Virus record (IMG/VR): IMGVR_UViG_3300043772_002529
Location: 1-27,094 of that record
DNA from: a virus
Direction: 5' to 3' (one strand)
Length of the DNA stretch: 27,094 nt
Every line of letters starts with the position of its first letter. Position 1 is the stretch's first letter. Below, piece after piece: positions 5,777-11,274 of the stretch. The notes under the pieces are model-generated. The model worked only from the letters and a program-made list of their open reading frames with translations, did not search any database and was not told the DNA's origin. Both the position numbers and the translations under genes were made by a program.

Positions 5777-5932
5777 TTAAACTTTTTTGTGGGACCCGCT
5801 CCCCACTCTGAACTTGTACTTCGTTCTATAGAGCGTTTTTTTCAGTTTCCTTAAAAAATCAGTTTTTACGTTTGTTTTAACAAATTTAACCCTTCCTGAT
5901 TCACAAGTCCCTGATAAAACTTCCTTCATCAT
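5777..5932 (-). CDS. 51-residue basic protein
   Basis: A frame from ATG 5932 (MMKEVLSGTCESGR) to TAA 5777. A second ATG follows directly. The product is very basic (many Lys and Arg, C-terminus GSGSHKKV), soluble, with no membrane segment; nucleic-acid binding is plausible but no motif supports it. It ends 7 nt before the -33 box of the next promoter, the same gene-stop-promoter arrangement seen at the two 96-residue paralogues. The frame remains open upstream into the tRNA-like gene at 5960, so the true start is uncertain. Confidence 0.5.
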   Translation of the reverse strand: MMKEVLSGTCESGRVKFVKTNVKTDFLRKLKKTLYRTKYKFRVGSGSHKKV

Positions 5933-5959
5933 TCTTTCGTATTTGTTGTTTATTTTTTG

Positions 5960-6035
5960 AACTACCCATAGGACTCGAACCTACAGCCCTTCGGCTTCGT
6001 GCCGACGTGCAAACCCATTTACACCATAAGTAGTT
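5960..6035 (-). tRNA. tRNA of unclear isotype, anticodon loop without U33
   Basis: 76 nt. Acceptor AACTACT/GGTAGTT, D arm GTG/CAC with GGG in the loop, T arm GTAGG, loop TTCGAGT, CCTAT. The anticodon stem TCGG/CCGA holds a 7-nt loop CACGAAG, where position 33 is A and 34-36 would be CGA (Ser), though the short variable loop does not fit tRNA-Ser. Overall a good cloverleaf with a doubtful anticodon. Confidence 0.65.
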
Positions 6036-6042
6036 AATCAAG

Positions 6043-6097
6043 AAGACATATCAGGAAATACTGGTACCAAATTTCTCTGAGATATATGATACATCTT
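6043..6097 (-). ncRNA. Long hairpin between tRNAs
   Basis: An 11-bp stem AAGATGTATCA/TGATATGTCTT (two G-T pairs) with an inner GAAAT/ATTTC helix. The rest of 6036-6132 has no gene. It may be a processing spacer. Confidence 0.45.
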
Positions 6098-6132
6098 CTC
6101 GTTAGGACTCGGTTAATTACTCCGGTCTTTGT

Positions 6133-6203
6133 TGATTAAAAAGGATTTGAACCTTAATCCCGGACTCCAATGACGGTTCCTGTGCACCATTACACCATAA
6201 TCA
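6133..6203 (-). tRNA. tRNA with CAT anticodon, imperfect fold (Met or Ile2)
   Basis: 71 nt. Acceptor TGATTA/TAATCA, D arm TGTA/TGCA with a 4-nt loop, T arm AAGG, loop TTCAAAT, CCTT. The anticodon loop GTCATTG has U33 and anticodon CAT, but its stem has two internal mismatches. The D arm resembles that of tRNA-Met at 8676-8745. Possibly degenerate. The leader from 6204 to 6253 contains a TCTCA/TGAGA hairpin and a T-arm-like GGTTCGAAACTACC remnant. Confidence 0.55.
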
Positions 6204-6258
6204 ATCGGTAGTTTCGAACCTTCCAGTCTCAAGATAGATAATCCTGAGATTTGTTTTA

Positions 6259-6290
6259 CAAAGATATATATTTTATTTCAATCTAACAAA
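6259..6290 (-). promoter_or_regulatory. Bacteroidota-type promoter overlapping the end of an HNH gene
   Basis: Minus strand TTTG (6290-6287), 20 nt, TATCTTTG (6266-6259). The last codons and the stop of the HNH gene (6278) lie inside the -33 region, as also happens at 13193-13224. Confidence 0.8.
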
Positions 6291-7075
6291 TATTTTTTAT
6301 CCCAATCTTCAATTTTTTTTAATAATTCATCAATTGTAATATTTGATTTTTTATTTTTAGAAATGTTTTCATTATGAACCATTAACTTACAATTTGCGGG
6401 ATGTGATATAATCTTTGGGTCTATTTTATTTTTAAATCCCTCATTCACTGAATAAATGTGATCTCTACTAACACCACCTAAATTGTTACCCCTATTAACT
6501 GGTTTATACCATCCATACTCTTCAATGAGTGAAAACTCAAATTCACTTGGAAAATCTGAAAGGTTAAAATTAAATTTAGTGTCTTGTTTGTATTGTTTAT
6601 AATCTGACATCAAATTTCTTTCATACATTCTCCTACAATCTATACAACAATATTTATTATTACGTTTTTTGAAACTTAATAAATTATTACAATTACAACA
6701 TTTATTTGGTGTTTTGTTATACTCAATAAACTCTTTAGTTACACCAATACGTTCCAAGTTAGTTCTAATTATATTTTCCCTACCTTGTTGTGTCATTTTA
6801 TATTTAAGACCTTTTCTGTTTGTCCGATTAATGGATGAATTTCTACATTCATCAGAACAATAAAGTTTAGTTCTATCTTTATAGTCAATAGGTAATTCAC
6901 ATTTTTTACATTTTTTTGGATTTTGTGAATATTTTTCTTTTGATAGTTCTTTTATCCTACCACTATTTTTAGTATAATCTCTTAAATTTTTATTTACATA
7001 GATATTCCTACAAGTCAAAGAACAATATGTGTTTTTTTCTTTGATGTTTATTCCACAATTTTTACACTCTTTCAT
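6278..7075 (-). CDS. HNH homing endonuclease with multiple zinc ribbons
   Basis: A 265-residue protein starting at ATG 7075 (MKECKNCG), preceded by an AAGG ribosome site and the box ATATTTAT. A longer frame to 7273 reads through tRNA-Ala and is rejected. Three or four CxxC units (CKNCG...CSLTC, CKKCEL...CSDEC, CCNCNN...CCIDC) predict zinc ribbons that bind DNA. The nuclease core is near residues 205-245: SRDHIYSV, then NCKLMVHNENISKNKKS. The stop codon lies in the promoter for the next tRNA, so the gene appears to be inserted right up to that promoter. Confidence 0.85.
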   Translation of the reverse strand: MKECKNCGINIKEKNTYCSLTCRNIYVNKNLRDYTKNSGRIKELSKEKYSQNPKKCKKCELPIDYKDRTKLYCSDECRNSSINRTNRKGLKYKMTQQGRENIIRTNLERIGVTKEFIEYNKTPNKCCNCNNLLSFKKRNNKYCCIDCRRMYERNLMSDYKQYKQDTKFNFNLSDFPSEFEFSLIEEYGWYKPVNRGNNLGGVSRDHIYSVNEGFKNKIDPKIISHPANCKLMVHNENISKNKKSNITIDELLKKIEDWDKKYLLD

Positions 7076-7128
7076 AATTACCTTTATTAATAAATATCGG
7101 TAATTGTGGAAAAAGTTATTAACGAAGT

Positions 7129-7204
7129 GGAGGAGGTGGGACTCGAACCCACATAAAACCCTCTCGATGCAAACGAGCCGCTCATCCAATTGAGCTACAC
7201 CCCC
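7129..7204 (-). tRNA. tRNA-Ala(TGC)
   Basis: Acceptor GGGGGTG/CTCCTCC with one mismatch, D arm GCTC/GAGC, anticodon stem CTCG/CGAG with loop TTTGCAT (anticodon TGC), T arm GTGGG/CCCAC. The variable region is 9 nt instead of 4-5, which is unusual for Ala. Confidence 0.85.
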
Positions 7205-7207
7205 ATT

Positions 7208-7243
7208 TAAAAAAAATAAACCTTCCGTGCTCACCACGGGTTT
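7208..7243 (-). terminator. Intrinsic terminator upstream of tRNA-Ala
   Basis: Minus strand: AAACC and CGTG pair with CACG and GGTTT around GTGAG, followed by A and eight T. It would end the structured RNA that lies above it, leaving tRNA-Ala to read-through or a separate start. Confidence 0.65.
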
Positions 7244-7488
7244 GGATTTGATCGATGGTTTGTTCCCCATCACCTGTTGACGTGCACATCAGAGCAGGGT
7301 CCATTACAGAGTACCTTGGGTCATTTCCGTCCTCTCAGTAAAGGTTGCGATCCTACGAGAGCCAAGGTTCCTTTCATCCGCGCTAATCGGACTTCTGTAA
7401 GATTTATTTTAAAAAGACACACAATAGTGAGTGTAGTAAAGTCCCCATAAACCAGAGAATATGGGGTTTCTCACTAAGTATGTCTCAG
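7244..7488 (-). ncRNA. Structured RNA: long hairpin plus multi-branch domain
   Basis: No gene. The 5' part (7485-7415) is one long hairpin of three stacked helices: AGACATAC/GTGTGTCT, TAGTGAG/CTCACTA and CCCCATA/TATGGGG, followed by TTTTT. The next domain is closed by TTACAGA/TCTGTAA (7400-7394 with 7310-7304) and holds TCCG/CGGA, CCTTGG/CCAAGG and CTCTC/GAGAG; the last has a T-loop-like ATCGCAA tip. A GATGG/CCATC hairpin and the terminator at 7208-7243 follow. The set of nested perfect helices makes a structured RNA likely; its family is unknown. Confidence 0.55.
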
Positions 7489-7489
7489 A

Positions 7490-7561
7490 GCGGGTGGTGA
7501 GATTCAAACTCACAACTTTTGGCGTGGAAGACCAACACTCTATCAATTGAGCTACACCCGC
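7490..7561 (-). tRNA. tRNA-Gly(TCC)
   Basis: Canonical: acceptor GCGGGTG/CACCCGC, D arm GCTC/GAGT, anticodon stem TTGGT/GCCAA with loop CTTCCAC (TCC), T arm GTGAG/CTCAC. Confidence 0.93.
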
Positions 7562-7781
7562 AAATTGTGACTACTCCTTGGGTAGTTTCGTCACTTAACG
7601 TGAATGGGGTGATCAAACCTACTAACAACACGGGTGTAAGTTTATACGTCAAACTTATCTCATCAACAACGGCAGTTTTTCTCGCCTTAAACTGATAAAC
7701 GATTTGATTCCTTGTACCCTATCTTTTAAGTGCTCGGTACACTCATCTCTCAAACTGAACTCTACTGCATACACTCCCAGT
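7562..7781 (-). ncRNA. Structured spacer between tRNA-Ile(TAT) and tRNA-Gly
   Basis: No credible gene. Minus-strand helices include GTGAC...ACTAC paired with GTAGT...GTCAC (7594-7567), TAAGTTT/AAACTTA with a 7-nt loop (7657-7637), and GTACC/GGGTAC. It looks like the other structured spacers of the array. Confidence 0.4.
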
Positions 7782-7854
7782 ACCGAAGACGGGACTCGAA
7801 CCCATAACCTTGACGATATAAGCGTCCTGCTCTCACCAATTGAGCTACGTCGGC
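7782..7854 (-). tRNA. tRNA-Ile(TAT)
   Basis: Acceptor GCCGACG/CTTCGGT with one mismatch, D arm GCTC/GAGC, anticodon stem GACG/CGTC with loop CTTATAT, T arm ATGGG/CCCGT. Anticodon TAT reads AUA directly. Most bacteria read AUA with a lysidine-modified CAU tRNA, so this isotype is uncommon and frees the phage from that modification. Confidence 0.85.
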
Positions 7855-7859
7855 ATAAT

Positions 7860-8486
7860 TTATTTTTTTCTTCTGTAAACCTCACCTTTATAGTGTTTAT
7901 CAACAAATCTTTTTACTTGTGAATGTGTTAAACCTAAAATATCAGATACTTTTTTTACCCACCCATAAGTTGTCATATCAACATCTTTAATTAAATCTAA
8001 CCTTTCAGTGACAATATCTTCAGTTAATTTATTAAAACCACCGAATTTATCACCCATTTTTTTTGCATTATTAATTCTAAATTCTAAAGGTACCGATTCC
8101 CAAGTTTTTTTTCTTTTTTCTTTATTATCCCACGAACCAGCAATACTTCCATATTTTAATCCGTGTAATCGTCTCTTTTCTTCTGTCCAATAATTTTTAT
8201 TTACGTGATCAAAAGAACCTAAACCACCCAAAGAAATGTTATATGTGTTTTTATTAGTTACAAAACTTTCATTAACTATCTCACTTTCCATCTGAAACAT
8301 TTGCTTTGGGTTATCAAATATTGCTAAATATTTTTTATCAAAGTTATCAATTCCGTATTTTTTAATGGCCTCCTTTATATTTTTTCCAGACCCCATATAC
8401 CCATCGTTAAGATTTTCAGTTTTATGTACACCAACATAAATCTTACCATTAACTTTATTTGTTATTTCATAAACTATGTATTTCAT
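7860..8486 (-). CDS. GIY-YIG homing endonuclease
   Basis: A 208-residue protein. The GIY-YIG domain covers about residues 1-95: YIVYEITNKVNGKIYVGVHKT holds the two motif strands (YIVY and YVG replace GIY and YIG), followed by YMGSGKNI, the helix IKKYGIDNF, and the catalytic Glu region MESEIV and N-x-S-x-GG. The C-terminal part (about 100-208) has charged NUMOD-like repeats (KYGSIAGSW, GDKFGGFNK) and an HTH-like tail (VSDILGLTHSQVKRFV). The start has a strong ribosome site (GGAGG) and an ATATTTAT box upstream. It ends 5 nt before tRNA-Ile(TAT). Such genes spread into tRNA loci. Confidence 0.9.
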   Translation of the reverse strand: MKYIVYEITNKVNGKIYVGVHKTENLNDGYMGSGKNIKEAIKKYGIDNFDKKYLAIFDNPKQMFQMESEIVNESFVTNKNTYNISLGGLGSFDHVNKNYWTEEKRRLHGLKYGSIAGSWDNKEKRKKTWESVPLEFRINNAKKMGDKFGGFNKLTEDIVTERLDLIKDVDMTTYGWVKKVSDILGLTHSQVKRFVDKHYKGEVYRRKK

Positions 8487-8524
8487 TTTGAACCTCCGTT
8501 TATATATAAATATAACGATAGTTC

Positions 8525-8547
8525 AAAAATTGTCAGTCTTTCCTGAC
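8525..8547 (-). terminator. Intrinsic terminator
   Basis: Minus strand GTCAG/CTGAC with a 6-nt loop, then AATTTTTG. It closes the tRNA transcript ending after 8610 and separates it from the GIY-YIG gene promoter box. Confidence 0.6.
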
Positions 8548-8609
8548 CGTCACCTCTAACCCACAGGTATGAACCCGTATTGTAGTAAAGCTTGGTTGGC
8601 TATGAAATA

Positions 8610-8669
8610 AGGATGAACACGGGCCTAGCAAGCCATCTTTCAGGAAAGGCCCTTCCACCTATTCATCCT
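8610..8669 (-). ncRNA. Long hairpin downstream of tRNA-Met
   Basis: Perfect 8-bp stem AGGATGAA/TTCATCCT and inner 6-bp GGGCCT/AGGCCC. It lies 6 nt after tRNA-Met, so it may mark the 3' processing end. No gene is seen in 8548-8675. Confidence 0.45.
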
Positions 8670-8675
8670 ATTAGT

Positions 8676-8745
8676 AGCGTGTCGTGGACTCGAACCACCC
8701 CGTAGACGTTATGAGCGTCCCATGCAACCAATTACACCTTCACGC
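8676..8745 (-). tRNA. tRNA-Met(CAT)
   Basis: Acceptor GCGTG/CACGC with two weak inner pairs, D arm TGTA/TGCA, anticodon stem GGACG/CGTCT with loop CTCATAA (CAT), T stem GTGG/CCAC with loop TTCGAGT. Elongator type; CAT could also mean Ile2. Confidence 0.8.
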
Positions 8746-8752
8746 AATATGT

Positions 8753-8858
8753 AGTCAAAGAAGGATTCGAACCTATCACGAGATAAGTGTGAGATTCACC
8801 TTACCCCAAGGAGTTTTGAGTATTATCTCCCAGCGTCTACCAATTCCGCCACTTGACT
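8753..8858 (-). tRNA. tRNA-Leu(CAA)-like with enlarged anticodon loop and variable arm
   Basis: 106 nt. Acceptor AGTCAAG/TTTGACT, Leu-type D arm. Anticodon stem GGGAG/CTCCT holds a 13-nt loop: six extra bases (ATAATA) precede a normal CTCAAAA loop. The variable arm is unusually long, GGTAAG/CTTATC plus GTGA/TCAC, about 10 bp. The T stem is weak (three pairs). If the six bases were removed it would be a standard Leu(CAA). Confidence 0.65.
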
Positions 8859-8871
8859 GTTTTATTGTAGT

Positions 8872-8958
8872 TCAGTAGTTGACACACACTCTCGTTTCAC
8901 CATCTTGTGTCAACAGGTTAATGTACTTTACGAGTTTCCCGTTTCTTACAATCACTTA
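8872..8958 (-). ncRNA. Pseudoknotted leader of the Leu(CAA)/Met tRNA transcript
   Basis: From the promoter at 8966-8997 the leader contains a perfect 9-bp stem GTTGACACA/TGTGTCAAC (8914-8906 with 8886-8878). Its loop holds ACGAG (8895-8891), complementary to CTCGT (8934-8930) upstream, which would make a pseudoknot. No known family. Confidence 0.45.
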
Positions 8959-8965
8959 TCTTTAA

Positions 8966-8997
8966 CAAAGATATGTATTTTATTTTAATCTACCAAA
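8966..8997 (-). promoter_or_regulatory. Bacteroidota-type promoter
   Basis: Minus strand TTTG (8997-8994), 20 nt, TATCTTTG (8973-8966). It lies 17 nt after the stop of the 96-residue gene at 9015-9305. Confidence 0.8.
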
Positions 8998-9014
8998 TCT
9001 TTTTTTAAACTTTT

Positions 9015-9305
9015 TTAATGTAATCTCATTATGTGGTTAATAATGTCATTAATATTTTCTTTTGTTTGGTAACCCAAAACATCATTTGTTAATTTTGTAT
9101 CATAACAAATATCCCACTGATCTTTTGTCCGTTTGATTATTGCAACCTCATAATCTTCAATATCATTTGATGTGTATGAACCACCACCAAATGGATTAGA
9201 GAATCTTACAACTGAAAGTCCATATCCACCAGGGAAAAAAAGTAATCCGTGAACACCATCTCCAATAGCATGGGGTTTAAATTCTATATCATCAAATGTT
9301 ATCAT
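9015..9305 (-). CDS. 96-residue protein, paralogue of the gene at 14620-14910
   Basis: Starts at ATG 9305 (MITFDDIEFKPHAIG); a longer frame to 9392 runs through the Leu tRNA and is rejected. The protein shares about two thirds of its residues with the product of 14620-14910, including FDDIEF, FPGGYGLSVVRF, CYDT-x-LTNDVL-x-YQT and the C-terminus HIMRLH. It is a soluble alpha/beta protein without cysteine clusters or recognisable catalytic motif. A Bacteroidota promoter (9310-9341) ends 4 nt before the ATG, so the mRNA should be leaderless. Each paralogue is followed by a tRNA promoter. Function unknown. Confidence 0.75.
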   Translation of the reverse strand: MITFDDIEFKPHAIGDGVHGLLFFPGGYGLSVVRFSNPFGGGSYTSNDIEDYEVAIIKRTKDQWDICYDTKLTNDVLGYQTKENINDIINHIMRLH

Positions 9306-9309
9306 AAGA

Positions 9310-9341
9310 CAAAAATATAAATAATTTTTTAATTTACCAAA
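9310..9341 (-). promoter_or_regulatory. Promoter giving a leaderless mRNA
   Basis: Minus strand TTTG (9341-9338), 20 nt, TATTTTTG (9317-9310). The expected start coincides with the ATG at 9305. Confidence 0.7.
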
Positions 9342-9400
9342 TTTATTTTTGTAGTCCGGGTGGGACTTGAACCCACACGCCCAGATGGGCAACAGATTTT

Positions 9401-10099
9401 CTTACCACTATAGTTTTCACTACCAAACAAAATGTTGTTTGTGGTCTGGACTATACCTTAACCATATCATTAAAGACTTAGGTTCTCCGTGTCTAGTCTC
9501 TACACCTTCCTTTTTTCAAAGGCTTGGCTCGGTATTCCCAGTTTAAAGGGTTCACCGAATTTACGGAGTTCTACTCAAAGAGTTTCCTCTATGGCACTCA
9601 AATTAACTTCTTTTCTTACTTCTATAAGTTTCTGTTTGTGAATGACAATTAGGACATAAAATTCTTAAATTATCAATTTTATGATTAGCCCTATTACCAT
9701 CAATATGGTCTAATTCACAATTTAAAGGTTTATTATTCCATTCTGTAACACCACAAAGACAACATTCATTTTTTAAAATCCCTTCTTTAAATAAACGATT
9801 TTTTAGTTTAAATGTTTGAAACTGTGGATATTCCCCATTTAAAATTTTATCTGTCGATACTCTAACAACACCTTTTTTATTTTTACCTTTCCCTCCTTGG
9901 TTTGGGTCATAAACACCAAACTTTTGAGCGTAACGTTTAAACGTGTTAAAATGTAAACCTAATTTTAGTGATGCTTCAGCCATTGTGACAGATTCATTCA
10001 CAATTCTAATAAACTCATTTTCTTCAATATCTTTCTTCATACTATTATTTTTAATATAAATATCAGACATTTAGGAAAAATTTTCGTAAAAGTCTATAT
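9401..10099 (-). ncRNA. Group I self-splicing intron with internal HNH gene
   Basis: A 699-nt intron that follows U at the 5' site and ends in G (plus-strand C 9401). The conserved core is read in order on the minus strand: P element AATTCGGTGAACC, Q element AATACCGAGCCAAGCC, R element with GAGACTAGACACGG, and S element AAGGTATAGTCC; GACTA and TAGTC form P7. The HNH gene fills the 5' part, before the core. The P1 guide pairing could not be located with confidence. Confidence 0.9.
9603..10040 (-). CDS. Intron-encoded HNH homing endonuclease
   Basis: A 145-residue protein. ATG 10040 (MKKDIEENEF) is preferred: the ATATTTAT box lies just upstream, inside the longer frame that begins at 10070. 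The N-terminal half has an HTH-like segment (MAEASLKLGLHFNTFKRYA). The HNH core is C-terminal: CCLCG, then LDHIDGNRANHKIDNLRI and CPNCHSQT, giving the catalytic His-Asn-His and two zinc-binding CxxC pairs. It lies wholly in the group I intron of tRNA-Leu(UAA) and presumably cleaves intronless alleles to spread the intron. Confidence 0.9.
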   Translation of the reverse strand: MKKDIEENEFIRIVNESVTMAEASLKLGLHFNTFKRYAQKFGVYDPNQGGKGKNKKGVVRVSTDKILNGEYPQFQTFKLKNRLFKEGILKNECCLCGVTEWNNKPLNCELDHIDGNRANHKIDNLRILCPNCHSQTETYRSKKRS

Positions 10100-10148
10100 A
10101 AGTCTGTCTTGTATACCAGTTTCAACACCGGACCTTATTTTACCATTA

Positions 10149-10159
10149 TGTCAAAGAAC
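10149..10159 (-). promoter_or_regulatory. boxA-like antitermination element
   Basis: Minus strand GTTCTTTGACA, about 7 nt after the predicted start of the tRNA-Leu transcript. It matches the E. coli boxA GCTCTTTAACA at 9 of 11 positions. Confidence 0.55.
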
Positions 10160-10172
10160 CTCTTTTGTTTTA

Positions 10173-10203
10173 CAAATATAAAAACTTTTTTTCAATTATA
10201 CAA
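10173..10203 (-). promoter_or_regulatory. Bacteroidota-type promoter for tRNA-Leu(TAA)
   Basis: Minus strand TTG (10203-10201), 20 nt, TATATTTG (10180-10173). Confidence 0.75.
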
Positions 10204-10212
10204 CACCCTTAA

Positions 10213-10242
10213 ACAAAAAAACCCCTCTTTGTTAGAGAGGGG
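10213..10242 (-). terminator. Strong intrinsic terminator
   Basis: Minus strand CCCCTCT/AGAGGGG with a 7-nt loop, then seven T. It ends the long transcript that carries tRNAs, the YkuK-like gene, smpB and the small genes. Confidence 0.9.
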
Positions 10243-10269
10243 CTTCAAAATTTATTATGTGTTAAATTA

Positions 10270-10344
10270 TCATACCACCTCTTTATAGAAACGATCCTCA
10301 GCTATTGCCAATCCACCTAATAATGTGATATGTAAATTTTTCAT
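10270..10344 (-). CDS. Possible 24-residue peptide
   Basis: ATG 10344 to TGA 10270, beginning MKNLHITLLGG. It has an ATATTTAT box about 30 nt upstream and lies just before the terminator, as other small genes here do. Too short for certainty. Confidence 0.35.
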   Translation of the reverse strand: MKNLHITLLGGLAIAEDRFYKEVV

Positions 10345-10407
10345 TTGCGTTTTTATTTGTTTTGTTATAAATATATAATACTTTTTAAAAGTGTCAAGTT
10401 TTTTTTA

Positions 10408-10632
10408 TTATTTATTGTGTAATCTTTTAAATACATTTAATAATTCTGGGTTGTTTTTGATTTTATTTATTAAATCTTTCATTTTAGTATCTAAAAATTT
10501 TTGATAATCTTCATTACTTTCAAAACCCATTTTTTTCCAATCCATTTCTTTTTTATTTTTCTTATCTTCATTAACAACACGTCTAACAATTCTTGTTAAA
10601 TCCGATTCTGTTAGTCTAATTACTTTTTTCAT
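10408..10632 (-). CDS. Small protein with virion-type N-terminal leader
   Basis: A 74-residue protein. Residues 1-22 (MKKVIRLTESDLTRIVRRVV then NE) form the recurrent basic amphipathic leader seen in several proteins of this window, ending in V-x-E, the kind of site cleaved by phage prohead proteases. The rest is a Lys-rich helical domain (KMGFESNEDYQKFLDTKMKDLINK). It follows smpB by 45 nt with its own ATATTTAT box. By analogy with capsid-targeting sequences of T4 internal proteins it may be packaged in the head. This is inference. Confidence 0.7.
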   Translation of the reverse strand: MKKVIRLTESDLTRIVRRVVNEDKKNKKEMDWKKMGFESNEDYQKFLDTKMKDLINKIKNNPELLNVFKRLHNK

Positions 10633-10677
10633 ATCAATATTTTATATTATAAATATATTAATAAGATAAAAAATACT

Positions 10678-11088
10678 TTATTTACTATTGGTTTTTAACA
10701 TATCACGTTCTTGGTCTCTTTTTTTGATTGTTTCCCTCTTGTCATATAATTTTTTTCCTCTACCAATAACGATTTCCAATTTTATCAATCCCTTGTCGTT
10801 GGTGTAAATTTTATATGGAACTATTGTCAAACCCTTTTCCATACGTTTTTCAATGTCTCTGATTTCCTTTTTATTTAAAAGTAACTTAATTTCTCTTTTT
10901 TCTTCAGATGTTGTTATATTTAAGTTTCTAACAAACATCTCGCAGTTCTTTATATAACAATAGGTATCAACAATACTGACCTTATTATCTTTAATTGATT
11001 TAACTTCATTTCCACTTAAAATAATACCACAAGAATACTTTTCAATAATCTCATATTCAAATTGAACTTTTTTGTTTGTTATTAACAT
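10678..11088 (-). CDS. smpB: SmpB, tmRNA-binding protein
   Basis: A 136-residue protein that matches SmpB (usually 150-160 residues) across its length. NKKVQFEYEIIEKYSCGIILSGNEVKSI is the N-terminal OB-fold block, followed by SIVDTYCYIKNCEMFV, LLLNKKEI and the hallmark GLTIVPYKIYTNDKGLIKLEI...GRGKKLYDKR near residues 82-119. The C-terminal tail (KKRDQERDMLK) is the helix that inserts into the ribosome. The gene starts 15 nt after tRNA-Leu(TAG) on the same transcript. No tmRNA gene was found in this window, so it would work with host tmRNA or one encoded elsewhere. SmpB in a phage tRNA island suggests control of stalled ribosomes. Confidence 0.92.
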   Translation of the reverse strand: MLITNKKVQFEYEIIEKYSCGIILSGNEVKSIKDNKVSIVDTYCYIKNCEMFVRNLNITTSEEKREIKLLLNKKEIRDIEKRMEKGLTIVPYKIYTNDKGLIKLEIVIGRGKKLYDKRETIKKRDQERDMLKTNSK

Positions 11089-11103
11089 TGTTTAATTTTT
11101 TGT

Positions 11104-11188
11104 ACCTCCGGAGAGACTCGAACTCTCACTCCTATTTAAAAGGAATCCGGGTCTAAGCCGGATGTGTCTGCCATTCCACCACGAGGGT
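11104..11188 (-). tRNA. tRNA-Leu(TAG)
   Basis: Acceptor ACCCTCG/CGGAGGT with one mismatch, Leu-type D arm, anticodon stem ATCCGG/CCGGAT with loop CTTAGAC (TAG), variable arm TCCT/AGGA, T arm GAGAG/CTCTC. Confidence 0.92.
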
Positions 11189-11197
11189 ATTTTATCG

Positions 11198-11270
11198 AGG
11201 ACCTAATTGGAATCAAACCAATCTAACCGGTTTTGCAGACCGGCACCTAAATCTCTCGGCCATAGGTCCT
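11198..11270 (-). tRNA. tRNA-Cys(GCA)
   Basis: Acceptor AGGACCT/AGGTCCT, anticodon stem CCGGT/ACCGG with loop CTGCAAA (GCA), T arm ATTGG, loop TTTGATT, CCAAT. Confidence 0.92.
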
Positions 11271-11274
11271 TATA

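Larger units (their letters stand above)
9353..10134 (-). tRNA. tRNA-Leu(TAA) interrupted by a group I intron
   Basis: Exon 1 is 10134-10100, exon 2 is 9400-9353. Joined, they give acceptor GGTCCGG/CCGGACT, anticodon stem ACAGA/TCTGT with loop CTTAAAA (anticodon TAA), variable arm GCCC/GGGC and T arm GTGGG, loop TTCAAGT, CCCAC. The intron enters after U34, the same anticodon position as the classic cyanobacterial tRNA-Leu(UAA) intron. Transcribed from the promoter at 10173-10203 with a boxA-like leader. Confidence 0.9.

Noticed and set aside
7076-7273. N-terminal extension of the HNH gene
   Set aside because: It translates tRNA-Ala; the ATG at 7075 has a ribosome site and promoter box.
10367-10385. 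T4-type late promoters (TATAAATA)
   Set aside because: The box is on the non-coding strand relative to the genes it precedes, so the orientation is opposite to T4.
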